From Kalaharituber pfeilii (lineage: Eukaryota > Ascomycota > Pezizomycetes > Pezizales > Pezizaceae), in assembly GCA_015179045.1 (NCBI GenBank), contig WHUZ01000001.1, positions 1,550,001 through 1,614,000 of the forward strand: 64,000 nucleotides of DNA, read 5' to 3'. Positions 34,698 through 45,570 of this stretch are shown one piece after another. Position numbers and translations under genes: made by a program. The notes under the pieces are model-generated. The model saw nothing but the letters and a program-made list of their open reading frames with translations. It was not told the origin of the DNA and searched no databases. How positions within the stretch are numbered: the stretch's first letter is position 1; each line of letters begins with the position of its first letter.

Positions 34698-36470
34698 GGT
34701 TTGGGGACCGGAGTGTTGGATTTTTATATGGAGACTTCAATCGTAAGTATTGACTGGGTAGAGTATAGAATATTTAGTGCGGTGAAGTTAAAGGCAATGA
34801 GAGCTTGGTGTAAATCCAGTCACGAGACTAGGTGGTTGGTTTACATAGAGACTCAGTACATAGGCACACTTATCAAAAGGAGCTTTGGCTCTTATCTAAT
34901 CGTACCTTATCACACGACTGGAATGAACCAGCTACCCTGAACCAAGTAACGTCACTGACCGGGATCCGGTGCATTACTGGGATCCGGCGCACTTCCGGAA
35001 TTAACAACAGCCTCCTGTAAGGCCAAATCTTCATAGATGTCCAAATTGCACATGCAGCTTCGAGAAGTATAGTAAAGTGACTTCTGCACCTCATTTAGCC
35101 AATTGTACAGTCTGAATGATACTCTATGGTGGTAATTTGCCCAATTAGGCATGTGAATTCTATGCAGGTGCAAAATGGCAAGATGGCTGTTTAAGACCTT
35201 GATCAAGTGCGTGTATCTTCTACAGTATATATTTAAGAGATCTAGATTGTTTCATGATGTTTGGATACATATGGAACAGGTGGTGAGCTAATATCCATAG
35301 GTAACTTTTTTTGCTTCTAAAAGTTGAATTTCGATATTCAGTCTGTATATAATCCTAAAAATATGAGGAGTGTTCAGAATGCTCTAGAATGTAACTCTAC
35401 ACATAGGAGAGTATATCCTGGGTGGCTTGTAGGTATAGGTATTGATAGGAAGTAGGGTCGATAGGGATATCCATCTATATATACCCAGTTAGGAATTGCA
35501 TATATTGATACACCATGTGTGAGCGCTGGGGTCAGGAAATACGGGGATGTACATAGCGCAGTTGTCAAACATGAGAGGGTACTCTACGTTCCACAGGAGA
35601 GCAAGCACATGCGCTTCTTTCCAAATCTGCATGTAAGACGACCATTTATCATTAATATCACCTGTCAAAACATTCATCCTTGCCAACCATCCAGGAAATC
35701 CCAAACCGAAACCTCAGAGCCAGAATAAATAACACATTCCAAAAAAATTCAAAGGAACTCAACGCGAAATACTTAGGAAGCGCCAATTTTACAACATGCA
35801 GGTGAGACCGTCATGCATATTCCGCAATCTGTCGAATGCCGAAAATTTCCATGGCTACTTACCTATCTGCCAACATCGCCACCTCCATTGGTACTCATCG
35901 CCCCTGCAATAAACCCTCTCACGAAAAACACTGCTACTGTATTCTCCGAAAATCCTTTTTCATTCTTGTATTAATGCGAAGATGTGAGGTCCCTTGGTAG
36001 GCAATCAATAAAACAAAAGAGAATCGCAGGCAAGTCAGATAAAAGCAAAATGTTTCTTCCGCGTCATCACCAACATGCAGGATCTCCTTGTTACATTTCC
36101 TTCCTTCCTTACTCCTGTCCTTTGCTTTTTTCTCTTTTGCTTTCATATTCTTATCATTTTTTCTGTTGTTATATGCAATGCAAGACCATGCGGCATTATT
36201 CGTTCAAATCGATTTACAAATCCCACGTGGTTATGCAAAGAAATCAGAAACACTAACTGTTGCACAATGGAACATAGTCGGAAGCGAATCTGTAACAAAT
36301 CTTTACCGTAAATAAGAACGTATCTGTTCCCCTCCTCTCCTCCTCCTCTTCTCAGCTCCGAGAATTTAGTATTTGAAATTCGATAACTGGTAAAGCAAGC
36401 GTATCCAAAGGTTAAGTATCCACGCATATTTCACCATGGTAATAGTTATCACTAGAAGAGGGTCACAGGT
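34698..36470. other. Intergenic upstream of ATG12
   Basis: About 1.8 kb of AT-rich sequence with no supported gene. A small direct repeat with GGGATCCGG cores about 20 bp apart lies at roughly 34957-34996. Overlapping short open frames at 36.0-36.3 kb have no protein-like pattern. Confidence 0.45.
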
Positions 36471-36977
36471 TCACAGTATCAAATAGGCCCTAGTGAACTT
36501 CCTCTGGATACTCAGGCCCGGGTCATCACGGCTTGTTCGGTCCAATGTGACTTGGCCCGGCTGTGGAGCTAACTGCCGCAGGCGGATTTGCCGGAAAGTA
36601 AAGATAGCACAGAGGGCCACAAAGAAGATAAGGTTATAGAGGTAATATATTATGACTGGAGTTGTTTCCAACGGGTGATGGCGGAAGAACTTTTCCACAT
36701 GCTGTCAGAGTGACTATATATCAATAGTTGTAGCAGCATAATCTTATGCCACGCAGCAGCAATGAAAATTAGTACGCGGGAGCATACACTTAGTTACGGA
36801 GGGATTGGCACCATTGCTGATCGATTTACCCACGTCCTTGAGTACCGTTATTTCTTCAACTCCTGGGCAAGATTGCTGAAGAGGAAGATAGTGGTTGACA
36901 AGGGGAATTGCTAGTTTGGGAAAGGATGGATAGGCGAGTGGATGGATTAGGATATACAATTGGGTTGGAACCGTCGT
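36471..36977 (-). CDS. Candidate small membrane protein, 5' end unresolved
   Basis: Two open segments join in phase across a GT-AG intron (36702-36797). The upstream exon (36798-36977) encodes a segment including HYLPLQQSCPGVEEITVL. The downstream exon (36471-36701, stop TGA at 36471) begins HVEKFFRHHPLETTPV, continues through one strong hydrophobic helix (about IIYYLYNLIFFVALCAIFTF), and ends in a basic, polar tail. The coding-like residue pattern, the phase-0 junction and the single helix suggest a type I small membrane protein whose lumenal part precedes the helix. An acceptor-like site at 36978 implies a further 5' exon with the start, which I could not locate. No family is recognised, and the gene itself is tentative. 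Confidence 0.42.
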
Positions 36978-37785
36978 CTGTCTTCACATTTGTACCTCCC
37001 ATGAGTTGTTTGTTTGAAAGAGTTACTGTACCACCTAAAAGCCTACTTTATCTTCCGTGTACAGTATCATACTCGGTTGTAACTAAGGGTATCATAAGAC
37101 TAGCGAAGCGTCTGTGCTGGCCAGTACAGAACGCAAAAATGACTTTGGGTTCGAACAGCTCTTCCTTCCTTTTCTCCAATTCTTCTGACCGAACTTCGAC
37201 TTATAAATTTAGCAGTGCAGAAGACCCCTAGTTCTAGCGAATTTGGAAGCAACCTTTCTGTGTTGTTATCATTAACCGGTGTAGACTACCACATTTGGAA
37301 ATACGGCGTTAGCGGCGAACTATGAGCGCACCGAATTCTCGGAAGTCCGCTCTCGTCAGTCTCGACCGTCAATAACGCAGATTGAAAAATCTTAGTGTGT
37401 AGCCATTCAATTCCATTTTGCTATCCATACAAAATGCAAAAATAAGAAATTAAAAAAAAAAAAACTAAGGGAAATAAGCCAAAACCAAATACCCTTTACG
37501 ATGAGTCGTCGCACCCACATCTTCATACTTGCTAATTCCGCAGAAATTAGAGATTTACATATGTACCATTACCACCCAGAAGCAAAACACCATAACGAAA
37601 AAGTAGAACCCAATTGGGTTCAAGAAAATGAAAATTTAAGCAAGCAACGGACTGCCTTAAGAAGCTCTAATAACAATATGAAAACCAGGAACAAAATCCC
37701 ATAAAAGCAAAAGAACTCCAGAAAAATAAGAAACCCAGTAAAGCTTAATACCCAAGCGCAATCGTAAAACAATTATTCAAGCCGC
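36978..37785. other. Intergenic, 3' of PCK1
   Basis: About 800 bp between the candidate membrane-protein exons and the PCK1 stop. It may include the missing first exon of the former. A-rich tracts occur near 37450-37465. Nothing else is recognised. Confidence 0.4.
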
Positions 37786-39657
37786 TTATAGAACAGGACC
37801 AGCCGCCTTGACTTCTGGAGTAGCCTCATCCGCGTACTTGTCAAAGTTCTTGACAAACAACTGAGCCAATGCAGTGACTTCGGTTTGGAACTCCTCCTCA
37901 CCAGCCTTCCAGCTGGTCTTAGGGTTGAGGATCTCTGATGGAACGCCCTCGATGTGAGTTGGGATGTGGAGGTTAAAAACCTCGTATGTTTCGTATTCTG
38001 CATTGGCGAGCTCTCCAGAGTGAATTGAGTCGAGGATTGCTCGAGTGTACTTGAGTGGGCACCTGCGGCCACCCTTGACAACAGATCCTCCAACCCAGCC
38101 GGTGTTGAGGAGCCAGGCGTTGGCCTTGTGCTGGGTAATCTTCTCAGCCAACATCTTCGCATATCTCATTGGTGACAGTGCCAAGAATGGTTGCGCAAAG
38201 CATGCCGAGAAGGTGGCAACTGGCTCCGTGACACCATCTTCAGTACCGGCCATCTTGGATGTGTATCCGGAGATGAAATGGTACATGACTTGCTCAGGCG
38301 TCAATTTCGAGATAACTGGAAGAACACCACGGGCATCGCAGCACAGAAGGATGATGTTAGAAGGATGCCTGGAGGAAATGCATGGAATCTTGGCGTTACT
38401 AATATACTCAATTGGGTAGGATGCGCGAGTGTTCTCAGTGAGTGTGGTATCATCATAGTCGACAACGCGGGTAATTGGGTCGAAGACAACATTTTCAAGA
38501 ACCGAGCCGAAGCGGATGGCGTTGAAAATATCTGGCTCCTTCTCGGCGGAAAGGTTGACACACTTGGCATAGCATCCACCCTCGATGTTGAAGACACCCG
38601 TATCAGTCCAGCAGTGCTCATCATCACCGATCAAGGCACGATTCTGGTCTGCGGACAGGGTGGTCTTTCCAGTTCCGGAGAGACCGAAGAAGACAGTGAC
38701 ATCGCCGTTCTTACCCTCATTGGCAGAGGAGTGGAGGGTGAGGACGTTGTGCTTGACAGGCATCTCGTAGAAAAGGACAGTGAAGACACCCTTCTTCATC
38801 TCGCCAGCGTATTCTGTACCAAGAATGACCATTTCCTTCTCAGAAAAATTAATGGCGACGGAGGTTGAGGAGGTCATGCCAGCGGTGTATCTGTTGGCAG
38901 GGACTATGAACATAGAAATGTTAGTATGTGAATTCACAGCTGAAAACGTTGGAAAAGGTCACCTACAAGATCCGGCATTGTAAATAACATAGTCAGGCTC
39001 GAAGTGCTCAAGCTCTTTAGGACTTGGCCTGATGAGCATGTTCCTCATGAAGAGAGCATGGTATGCACGTGCACACACGACTCGAACGTTGATTCTGTAT
39101 CGCTCATCCCAGCCAGCGAAACCATCAATGACGTAGATTCGGCTTCTGGTGTTGAGGTAGTCGATAGCACGTTCTCGATTGATCCTCCAAACCTACATTA
39201 TACGCATTAGCCTTTGAAACTGACCTCTCATGAGGCTACTCAACATACCTCTGGAGACATTGGCTTGTTCACAGGTCCCCACCAGATTTCGTTCTCGGAC
39301 GTTGGCTCCTTCACAATGCGCTTATCGAGAGGGGAGCGTCCAGTCTTGGCACCAGAATAAGCAGTCAAGGCACCGGATGATGTAATTGCAGTACCTGTTT
39401 CATAGACAAGGGCATCTTCATAAAGAGCAGCAACGGATGGGTTTGGAATGATGGCAACGCGGTCATAATCAATATTGGCCTTGTCATGAAGCTCCTCTTC
39501 GATTTCAGTGTGTTCACGGGGCGGCCTGTGGTAAAACAGCAGTTAGCTAGAGCTCTAGAGTGATGTGCAGTGAGCTGCCTGGAATCTGCAGAGCATGCGG
39601 AAGCTCTTACACTACGCCACCGGGGTGCAGAGATGTGCGATTGACAGTGGAAACCAT
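37786..39657 (-). CDS. PCK1: Phosphoenolpyruvate carboxykinase (ATP-type)
   Basis: This enzyme catalyses the committed step of gluconeogenesis, oxaloacetate plus ATP to phosphoenolpyruvate, in the cytosol. The start is [16 protein letters not shown] at 39657 and the stop at 37786. Introns follow the first 16 codons (about 39608) and lie near 39195-39250 and 38903-38963. Diagnostic sites are [12 protein letters not shown] in the substrate loop, the P-loop-like [18 protein letters not shown] at the metal site, and the nearby [18 protein letters not shown] and NTGWVGGS lie in the C-terminal domain. The order and length fit fungal ATP-dependent PEPCK (acuF/PCK1). All exons are in frame. The upstream region is unusually GC-rich and carries a CCG-N7-CCG motif. 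Confidence 0.97.
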
Positions 39658-39865
39658 TGTTGCGGGTATAAGTGGTGTCTGTGATGCTTGGTGAAGCTGC
39701 TGGGAGAAGCGTCTTGAAAGAAGTGCTGGTGGACAGAGGATAGGTGAGGAAGCTCTTGTGGGCAAGCTAGCAGCTGAGGAAAAGGAATCGGGTATTAAGC
39801 ACGAGGCTAATGATGAAGAACTAAATCGAAGTGGAGAAGCTTGATGAGGTGGAAATCCGGTTGGC

Positions 39866-39871
39866 TTTATA
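39866..39871 (-). promoter_or_regulatory. TATA box candidate of PCK1
   Basis: The minus strand reads CTATAAAG across 39865-39872, about 210 bp upstream of the PCK1 ATG. This is a plausible TATA element for a highly inducible gene. It overlaps an in-frame upstream ATG (39876-39874), which argues against that ATG being the true start. Confidence 0.5.
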
Positions 39872-39879
39872 GTCATGGC

Positions 39880-40530
39880 ACCGCTTCGGAATGTGGAGGA
39901 GCTGCGGCAGGAGGAGAACCTCCACGAAGACGAACCGGCAGCGCACGGTGGCCCGGGATGCAAGGATCTGGTCGGAGGGCGTAATTGACGAGGAGGGCCA
40001 GCTGCAGGCAGCGCAGCGGGCGCCGAGACATGGAGCAGCGCAAGGCAAGGACGCTGAAGACGTGCGCCGCCGGAGATGGGCATGGCGCAGGGAGGGCGGC
40101 AGAGCGAGCGCAACGGGCCCCGGTAAGCAGGTTACTTGACCCCTGTGCAAGCCTCTCTCGCCGCTGCCGCAGACAGGCGCACCGCAGGCTGGGGGAGAGG
40201 CCTCCGTTGCGAGCAGAGGGCCGGTACAGTACATTTCATGATTGCTGTCTGGCCGCCGCCTGCCCAGCAATTGGCGGCGATCTCTCGCTGGGTGCAGCAC
40301 AGCCGTCCGTCTGTACTTGACTCGGGTACGGCTTCAGGCCCCAGGAGCAAGCAACTGCCAGGCGGCCATCCCCAGCACGTCCTCGAGCTAACTTGAGCCC
40401 GCGAGGCCGGCCAAGGAATGGCGCAGCAGACGGGGCCAATCGCCAGCCGCAAGCGCAAGAAAACTGGACAGGCAACTCCAAACCTAATCACAAGCTTCCC
40501 AAGTCCCGAGCTCAAGAATAACAACAAAAA
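39880..40530. other. GC-rich island upstream of PCK1
   Basis: This stretch is much richer in G and C than its AT-rich surroundings and contains many CpG, GCAG and GGCC tracts. It gives long, overlapping open frames on both strands, a usual effect of GC-rich sequence. Their translations are Arg/Ala/Pro/Gly-rich without family patterns. I regard it as non-coding promoter-proximal sequence of PCK1, though a short transferred or repetitive segment is possible. Confidence 0.55.
39936..39948. promoter_or_regulatory. CCG-N7-CCG site (AcuK/AcuM-type) upstream of PCK1
   Basis: The plus strand reads CGGCAGCGCACGG, which on the PCK1 strand is CCG-N7-CCG, about 280 bp before the start codon. In Aspergillus nidulans the Zn2Cys6 regulators AcuK and AcuM recognise CCG-N7-CCG and induce gluconeogenic genes including the PEPCK gene acuF. 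The match is exact, but the region is GC-rich, so chance occurrence is possible. Confidence 0.5.
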
Positions 40531-40728
40531 AAAAGGAAAGAAAAGCAGCGGAAGATTGATTAGGCTGGGCAGTGCATCACAGAATGAGCTGGAAAAAATT
40601 CGAGACGCACCACCTCCAGCCTGCTCACAGTCAAAAAATAGATTAAGGAAAAAAAGAAAACAGCATAATTCTCACGCCGATGAGCAATAACGCAAATTAA
40701 ATGTATGCAGAATAAAAAATCTCAAAAG

Positions 40729-41044
40729 TTAGAATTCCCAAACTTGTACGGATGCTAGCGTCTTCCCAGAACTCATGGTCCAACGGCGCTCTTCCTCGAC
40801 GTCGTGGATGTGCCCCACAAAATGGTACCCTGTATGAGGCGGGTGAGACAACGAAATCCGGAGCGCCGGTCTGTCTCCGGAATCCCCTACGACTCGGTTG
40901 GATCCGGAAATGCGAGCGGGTAATTTAGGAACAAAGTGTGTCCATGTCCTCCTCCTCCTCCAGAGGCCTGCAGTCAAGCCTGGTGCTGCTACGACTGCTG
41001 TCAGGGGTATCAAGGAAAGAGCTGTCGAGCCTGGGGAATTCGCT
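40729..41044 (-). CDS. Possible last exon of an unidentified gene
   Basis: An open frame of about 105 codons ends at 40729 and begins after an acceptor-like AG near 41045 (minus strand CAAGCTAG). The translation contains a hydrophobic Ala/Leu-rich stretch, then a segment with THFVPKLPARISGSNRVVG and a C-terminus that includes GYHFVGHIHDVEEERRW and ends SVQVWEF. The end looks protein-like, with mixed composition and no low complexity. I could not build a convincing upstream exon with an ATG. Family is unknown; it may be a chance open frame in GC-rich sequence. Confidence 0.25.
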
Positions 41045-44000
41045 GCCAGCTCGTCCTAGCTTGGGATAGATGCGAGCGAATGAGGTTGTGGGGAATAGTC
41101 AGACACCTGTCTGCAGGAGGCGGGTCCGCTGGGTAGTCTGGGGTGTGGGAGAGAAATAGGTTGCAACACCAGCGATCCCAGAATAGTGGAGAAGTAACGA
41201 CCTCGGATGTACGAGGCCCCCCAGTCAGTACAGCAGATGAGCCCCAGCCTAGACAGCCCTGTGGGCTACAAACAAATTTAGATTAAGATCCAATGCAATT
41301 ATCTGCAGCCCGACTTCCGTCCAGTATTCGTTTCTATGCATGGTTTACAGCGGTCTCGAGCTATCCTTAATCTCGAAACATCTCTGGCACGGCTATGATG
41401 ATCTCGGGACCTGATAGCTGGTGATAGAATATCGGAATTGTTGTATTCAGTTTGATCTGCTCTTATCCCCTCTCCCCCTCTTCCTCCCCCTCTTTCTCTC
41501 CAGAAACACACATTTTGAAAGCTTTGATATATTACTATCAACCACTGGAGACACTTGTTCCAATCAAGGTCCCGGCCATATTCCTAATTTTTCCGATGCT
41601 TCAGCTCGCTTATTTGACTGTTATTTAGTTATGTTGTTGCTTGTGATTGTGCTTCAGTATCTGTCGGACGTAACATGATGCCTATATTGGGCAATTGCTA
41701 GTTTCTTGCAAATTCACGTACTCGTACAAGGGGGTGCTACAACCCTGTTACATATTCCGAAAGAAGTTGTTGGAAATGTCTCTCACAAGCTGAGATCAGA
41801 CATTGCAAAAAAATTTTTCCAAGAACTGCCAGTAACGGGAAGTCAAATGTAAAAATTTGAAGTTCGATTGAATGATTTGCCTGCAATGAAAAAAGTAAGC
41901 GCTCTCAGAACAACACACTGCCCCTTCTGCTTCTTCAGTTGCATGTCAGGGAAACGACTGGGATATTCAATGGTAAGTCCCGTTCCTAACCTCGTCCGAC
42001 TCTGGAGGAAGTCCAATGGACCATTCTAGGAAGAAAAAGAGCTCCTGCCAGTACTTCGCCATAGAATCCGAGTATGCATCAATGTTAGCTTTCTCATCCA
42101 GACAGAGTACACTGTCGCGTGCAGCAGAAGAGCTGCCGGAATTACATTGTATGGGGTTTAACCTTACTCCTACCCTATCACATCTCACCCTACAGCTCTC
42201 CTTCCACATATTGGTGGCCAAGTTTTTCAATATCTACTCCATGAGGCTTTTTTTGGTATCAAACCCGCATTGCTCGGCATGGGTCGGCCATACTCGGGAC
42301 AAGGAAAGTGAAAGCAATCCAGGACCAGCTGACTCCACCCCAGTCTCCATCCCACCCCTTTTCCCCAGGTTGTTCCCGTCCAATAGGCCAAATTCTAGTT
42401 AGCTAACACACCTTTCCTTTACTCTGATTTACAAACTTCAACTTGCGGTTTTGAGTAAAAGAATTGGTAACTTTTTTTTTCCTTTCCTTCTTTTTTCCCC
42501 GCGATTCTTTGATCCTTCGCGCTCCTGAAAAAGTCCCATTCATTCTATATTTTTATTCCTAAGCTTCTTGGGAACGGTAGCGACCCCCTTCAATCATACC
42601 GACGTAATTCTTACTTCCTTTTCTGGTATCCTTGGATCGGAATAACTGCTAGTCTCGGCACCATAATTGCGATGATGGGTCATTTCTTACGCTTACATCT
42701 TGCGCTCCTAGCTCAGGATCCTCATTCTCTCATAAACAGACATGGTTATGGAGGCTGCCCTCTCGCCTATCGATCAATGCTCAGGAGCTGGCCCAGCCCA
42801 CATCCCTCGTCATGGCCACTCAAGCTGCTAGTAGGAAGGGGAAGACCTGTTTGATTTTTGTACTAGGTATGCATAGTACATACTCGAGTATGCCGAGAAA
42901 CTGTGGCTGTGATGTTACTTTAGTCTACTTCCCAATTCACACTACAGAAATTTAGCCCATTCAGAGTTAGTCTCTCAAGCCTGGAAATCCGGGGAAGGGG
43001 AAGCCACGAGATTGGGCACAGCCTTGGTAGACGATGAATCTATGGCATGCAAACTTCCGACAAGGTGCCGAACAACTAGCGTTAGCTCGTACGTCGCATG
43101 TTATTCAAGGCCAACCCAGAAAGAAAGAAACCGTCTGAACTCTCAAGGAGCTGTGCTAAACAAGGATGTTTCTGAAAGGGTTCTTCCCGATCCGGGGCCG
43201 CGCATGATTGAAGTGCGTGGATCACATGCTCGCGTATGAATTGATTTTTTTGGCGCTGTGGGGTAAAATCAGTCGGTCTAAGTCTACGTACTGAGCTTAC
43301 ATGTTCTCCTTCCTCTGACGGTCATCACATTTGATGACAATCCGTGTCTATTTAATTGTTTCTAGGTACAAGGACTACTGCTCGCCACTCTACCAAGCCT
43401 CTCATCTAACCAGCCACTCACCGTCACGGTTATTCGTCCCAGCTCCGCTTTGCTACCCACAGAACCGTAGGGCAGAAGTTCAAAGTGCAGCGCCCATAGA
43501 CTGCTAGCTATTGGTCTTCAAAGGAGTTCAATCGCCAAGTGCCAACCCTAGTTTGACGCTGAAGATCTACGTGATACATTCTGCCCCCTTGCTTTCTCTA
43601 CTCCAGATTTTCGTTGGAAAGTAGGGAAGGGGAAGAATTCAATTGAATTTGGGGAGCGACTGCGCGGACCGCACACGATTCGCCATCATATCGTACCGTG
43701 GCACCACCTACAAGTAAGTTGCAAGTACGCCGACTAGTAGAGATGTAGCCGCCACTAAATCGATTGGAGTTCTTCGGCTCAATCACGTCTACTTTTTATT
43801 CATGCATTTATCTCAGTCGCCAGCCCCCCTCAGAGTTCAATCCATCAATCTCACCCCCTGCAAGAGTTCACGGTAGAAGGTACTCAGAGTACCTTAGGTA
43901 TTTAAGTATCACATATACTTGTACCCAATGTGCAAGTCCTCGTGATCCAATCGTGGCAAACTTCCGCCAAATCAGATCCAAACCCAGTTCCATTTGCACT

Positions 44001-44524
44001 TTCACCCGAACTCTTCTAATATCATGTGTATCTTGTACAGCATAAAAAACAAAAACATGTGGCAAATTGAATCGGGTGCTCTTTCATGTGTCACGTCAGT
44101 GTGGTCGTGAAGTGAAATGACCATTAACGGTGTGACGTACACTCATAAATGCATACCTTGACATCTAAAACAGCTGGAACCCTGTAAGTAGCATAGGTTA
44201 ATAGAGGAATTCTGGGGCTATCTGATAGTATCAAATTCATTAATGCTGAACTATGAGTGAATGGCAAGCAGTGTTTAATGGAGTTGTTAAAAAGTCGACT
44301 TTTAGGTGGATATGCTCTGGATCCAGTATTGCTTGCTTTACCTCTTGGGACCCTTATATTTGGAAAACTGATTACAGTTTTGCAATATCCGCCATAGCGC
44401 TATCTTCAATATTGCAGTGGGAAATTCCAAGTGCACATGTTGGTACTTTCAGCGCCTAAGACGAGGTGAGTAACTAGTGAATTTATTATGCTAGCTACAG
44501 AAATATTTTCCAAACTGCCAGAGA
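41045..44524. other. Gene-poor region of about 3.5 kb
   Basis: I could not assemble a credible gene on either strand. The stretch has mixed composition, scattered short open frames, and no recognisable tRNA, transposase or long repeat. It might host non-coding transcripts or species-specific genes too fragmented by introns to see by eye. Confidence 0.4.
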
Positions 44525-44950
44525 TCATCATTGCAGTCAACCCATACTACATAGTCTATAGTATGTTCCCGTCGCGAGAGCCCCCCTCATATCTGTGAAT
44601 CTAACTTATATCATCATATGTTTCGCCGCAGAGGGTGTTCTGTCATAGTTGTCAATCGAGCCGATACAGCCATATTCTTTGCCATGAAAGAGCCCCGTCA
44701 TATGTGTCAACTGAACCTATTCCATGATATACATTCGTGATCAAAAGCATCCTATATTACTCAATTGGGTCTATGTCACCATATGCCTTACCGTGTCCTG
44801 CCATAAGCAGCAGCTTGTATGTACTGAGACCACAAGTTGTGGGTCCAAGAGCGTCCTAACATAACTGACAATTGAGCCCATTCCGCTGTATGTTTCGCCA
44901 TTGTGATTATCCTGTTATACCTGTCAATTCATCTAATTCAGCCACAAAAG
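44525..44950. repeat. Degenerate ~55-bp tandem repeat array, about eight units
   Basis: Anchors of the form GTCAA(T/C)TGAGCC recur at about 44536, 44594, 44651, 44706, 44760, 44867 and 44922. Successive distances are 54-58 bp, with one of 107 bp that hides a heavily diverged unit. Most units continue into CATATGTTTCGCC-like and AAGAGC-TCCTGTCATA-like segments. Identity between units is modest, so it is an old array. It has no open frame in common and no inverted-repeat organisation, so it is neither a CRISPR nor a protein repeat. Confidence 0.7.
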
Positions 44951-44969
44951 GAACGCTTTAAATTCGTGA

Positions 44970-45215
44970 GGCAGCAGCTCGTAGAGGTATAAGCTAGTAA
45001 AGTAGTTAGGTCATGGAGTGGCAGCGCTAGGACAGCTCCTCATAGGGCAGTTACTTACAACAATTGATCGTAGAGCAGTCGCCTGTGACTAACGTCTGTG
45101 GACGAGGCTAGTCGCTTATTAGGACAGTCCACTCGTAGTGTAAATAGTTGCAGTCGCTCACAGTAGATCATAGAACAGTAGCTTGTTAGAATAGTCGCTC
45201 ACTGGCAGAAACATC
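44970..45215. repeat. Degenerate short tandem repeat, core CAGTCGCTCA
   Basis: Variants of CAGTCGCT(C/T)A recur at irregular 14-30 bp spacing (for example AGCAGTCGCC, CTAGTCGCTT, GCAGTCGCTC, AACAGTAGCTT, ATAGTCGCTC). They are often preceded by TAGGA or CATAGAA. The array abuts the 55-bp repeat array and precedes the 3' end of SNU114 by about 350 bp. Confidence 0.55.
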
Positions 45216-45570
45216 AAGAGTATATTCGAAATCGAGAATATAGCACAGATCTTCAATCCTGAAATTTGAATCGGATCTGTTCCAGGCTACACTGAAATAT
45301 ACAATCAGAAGACTACTCACATTTTCCTTCTCAAAACGCGTTCGACTACGGATGCAACTACATAATGTAATTCGATATCCTACTGCTTTTGCATACTATA
45401 GCAGTACAATGCATTGATTGCGTATCAAGACAAGAAAGATAATACCGAAAGAAACTACCTATAAGAGGTGCGGAAACGTGGGATATTCATAGCTTATGCA
45501 TTACCCTGACATCATCAGCGACCATCATACTGTACACCTCGCTGCACACTAATCTCTCACTACCCGCTCC

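Noticed and set aside
39607..40113. N-terminal extension of PCK1 (open frame continuing upstream of its ATG)
   Set aside because: The extension is Ser/Pro/Ala-rich, its nearest upstream ATG overlaps a TATA-like element, and [16 protein letters not shown] matches the usual PEPCK start. The open frame follows from GC-rich composition.
44525..45215. CRISPR array
   Set aside because: Units are degenerate, there is no alternation of exact repeats with unique spacers, and this is eukaryotic nuclear DNA.
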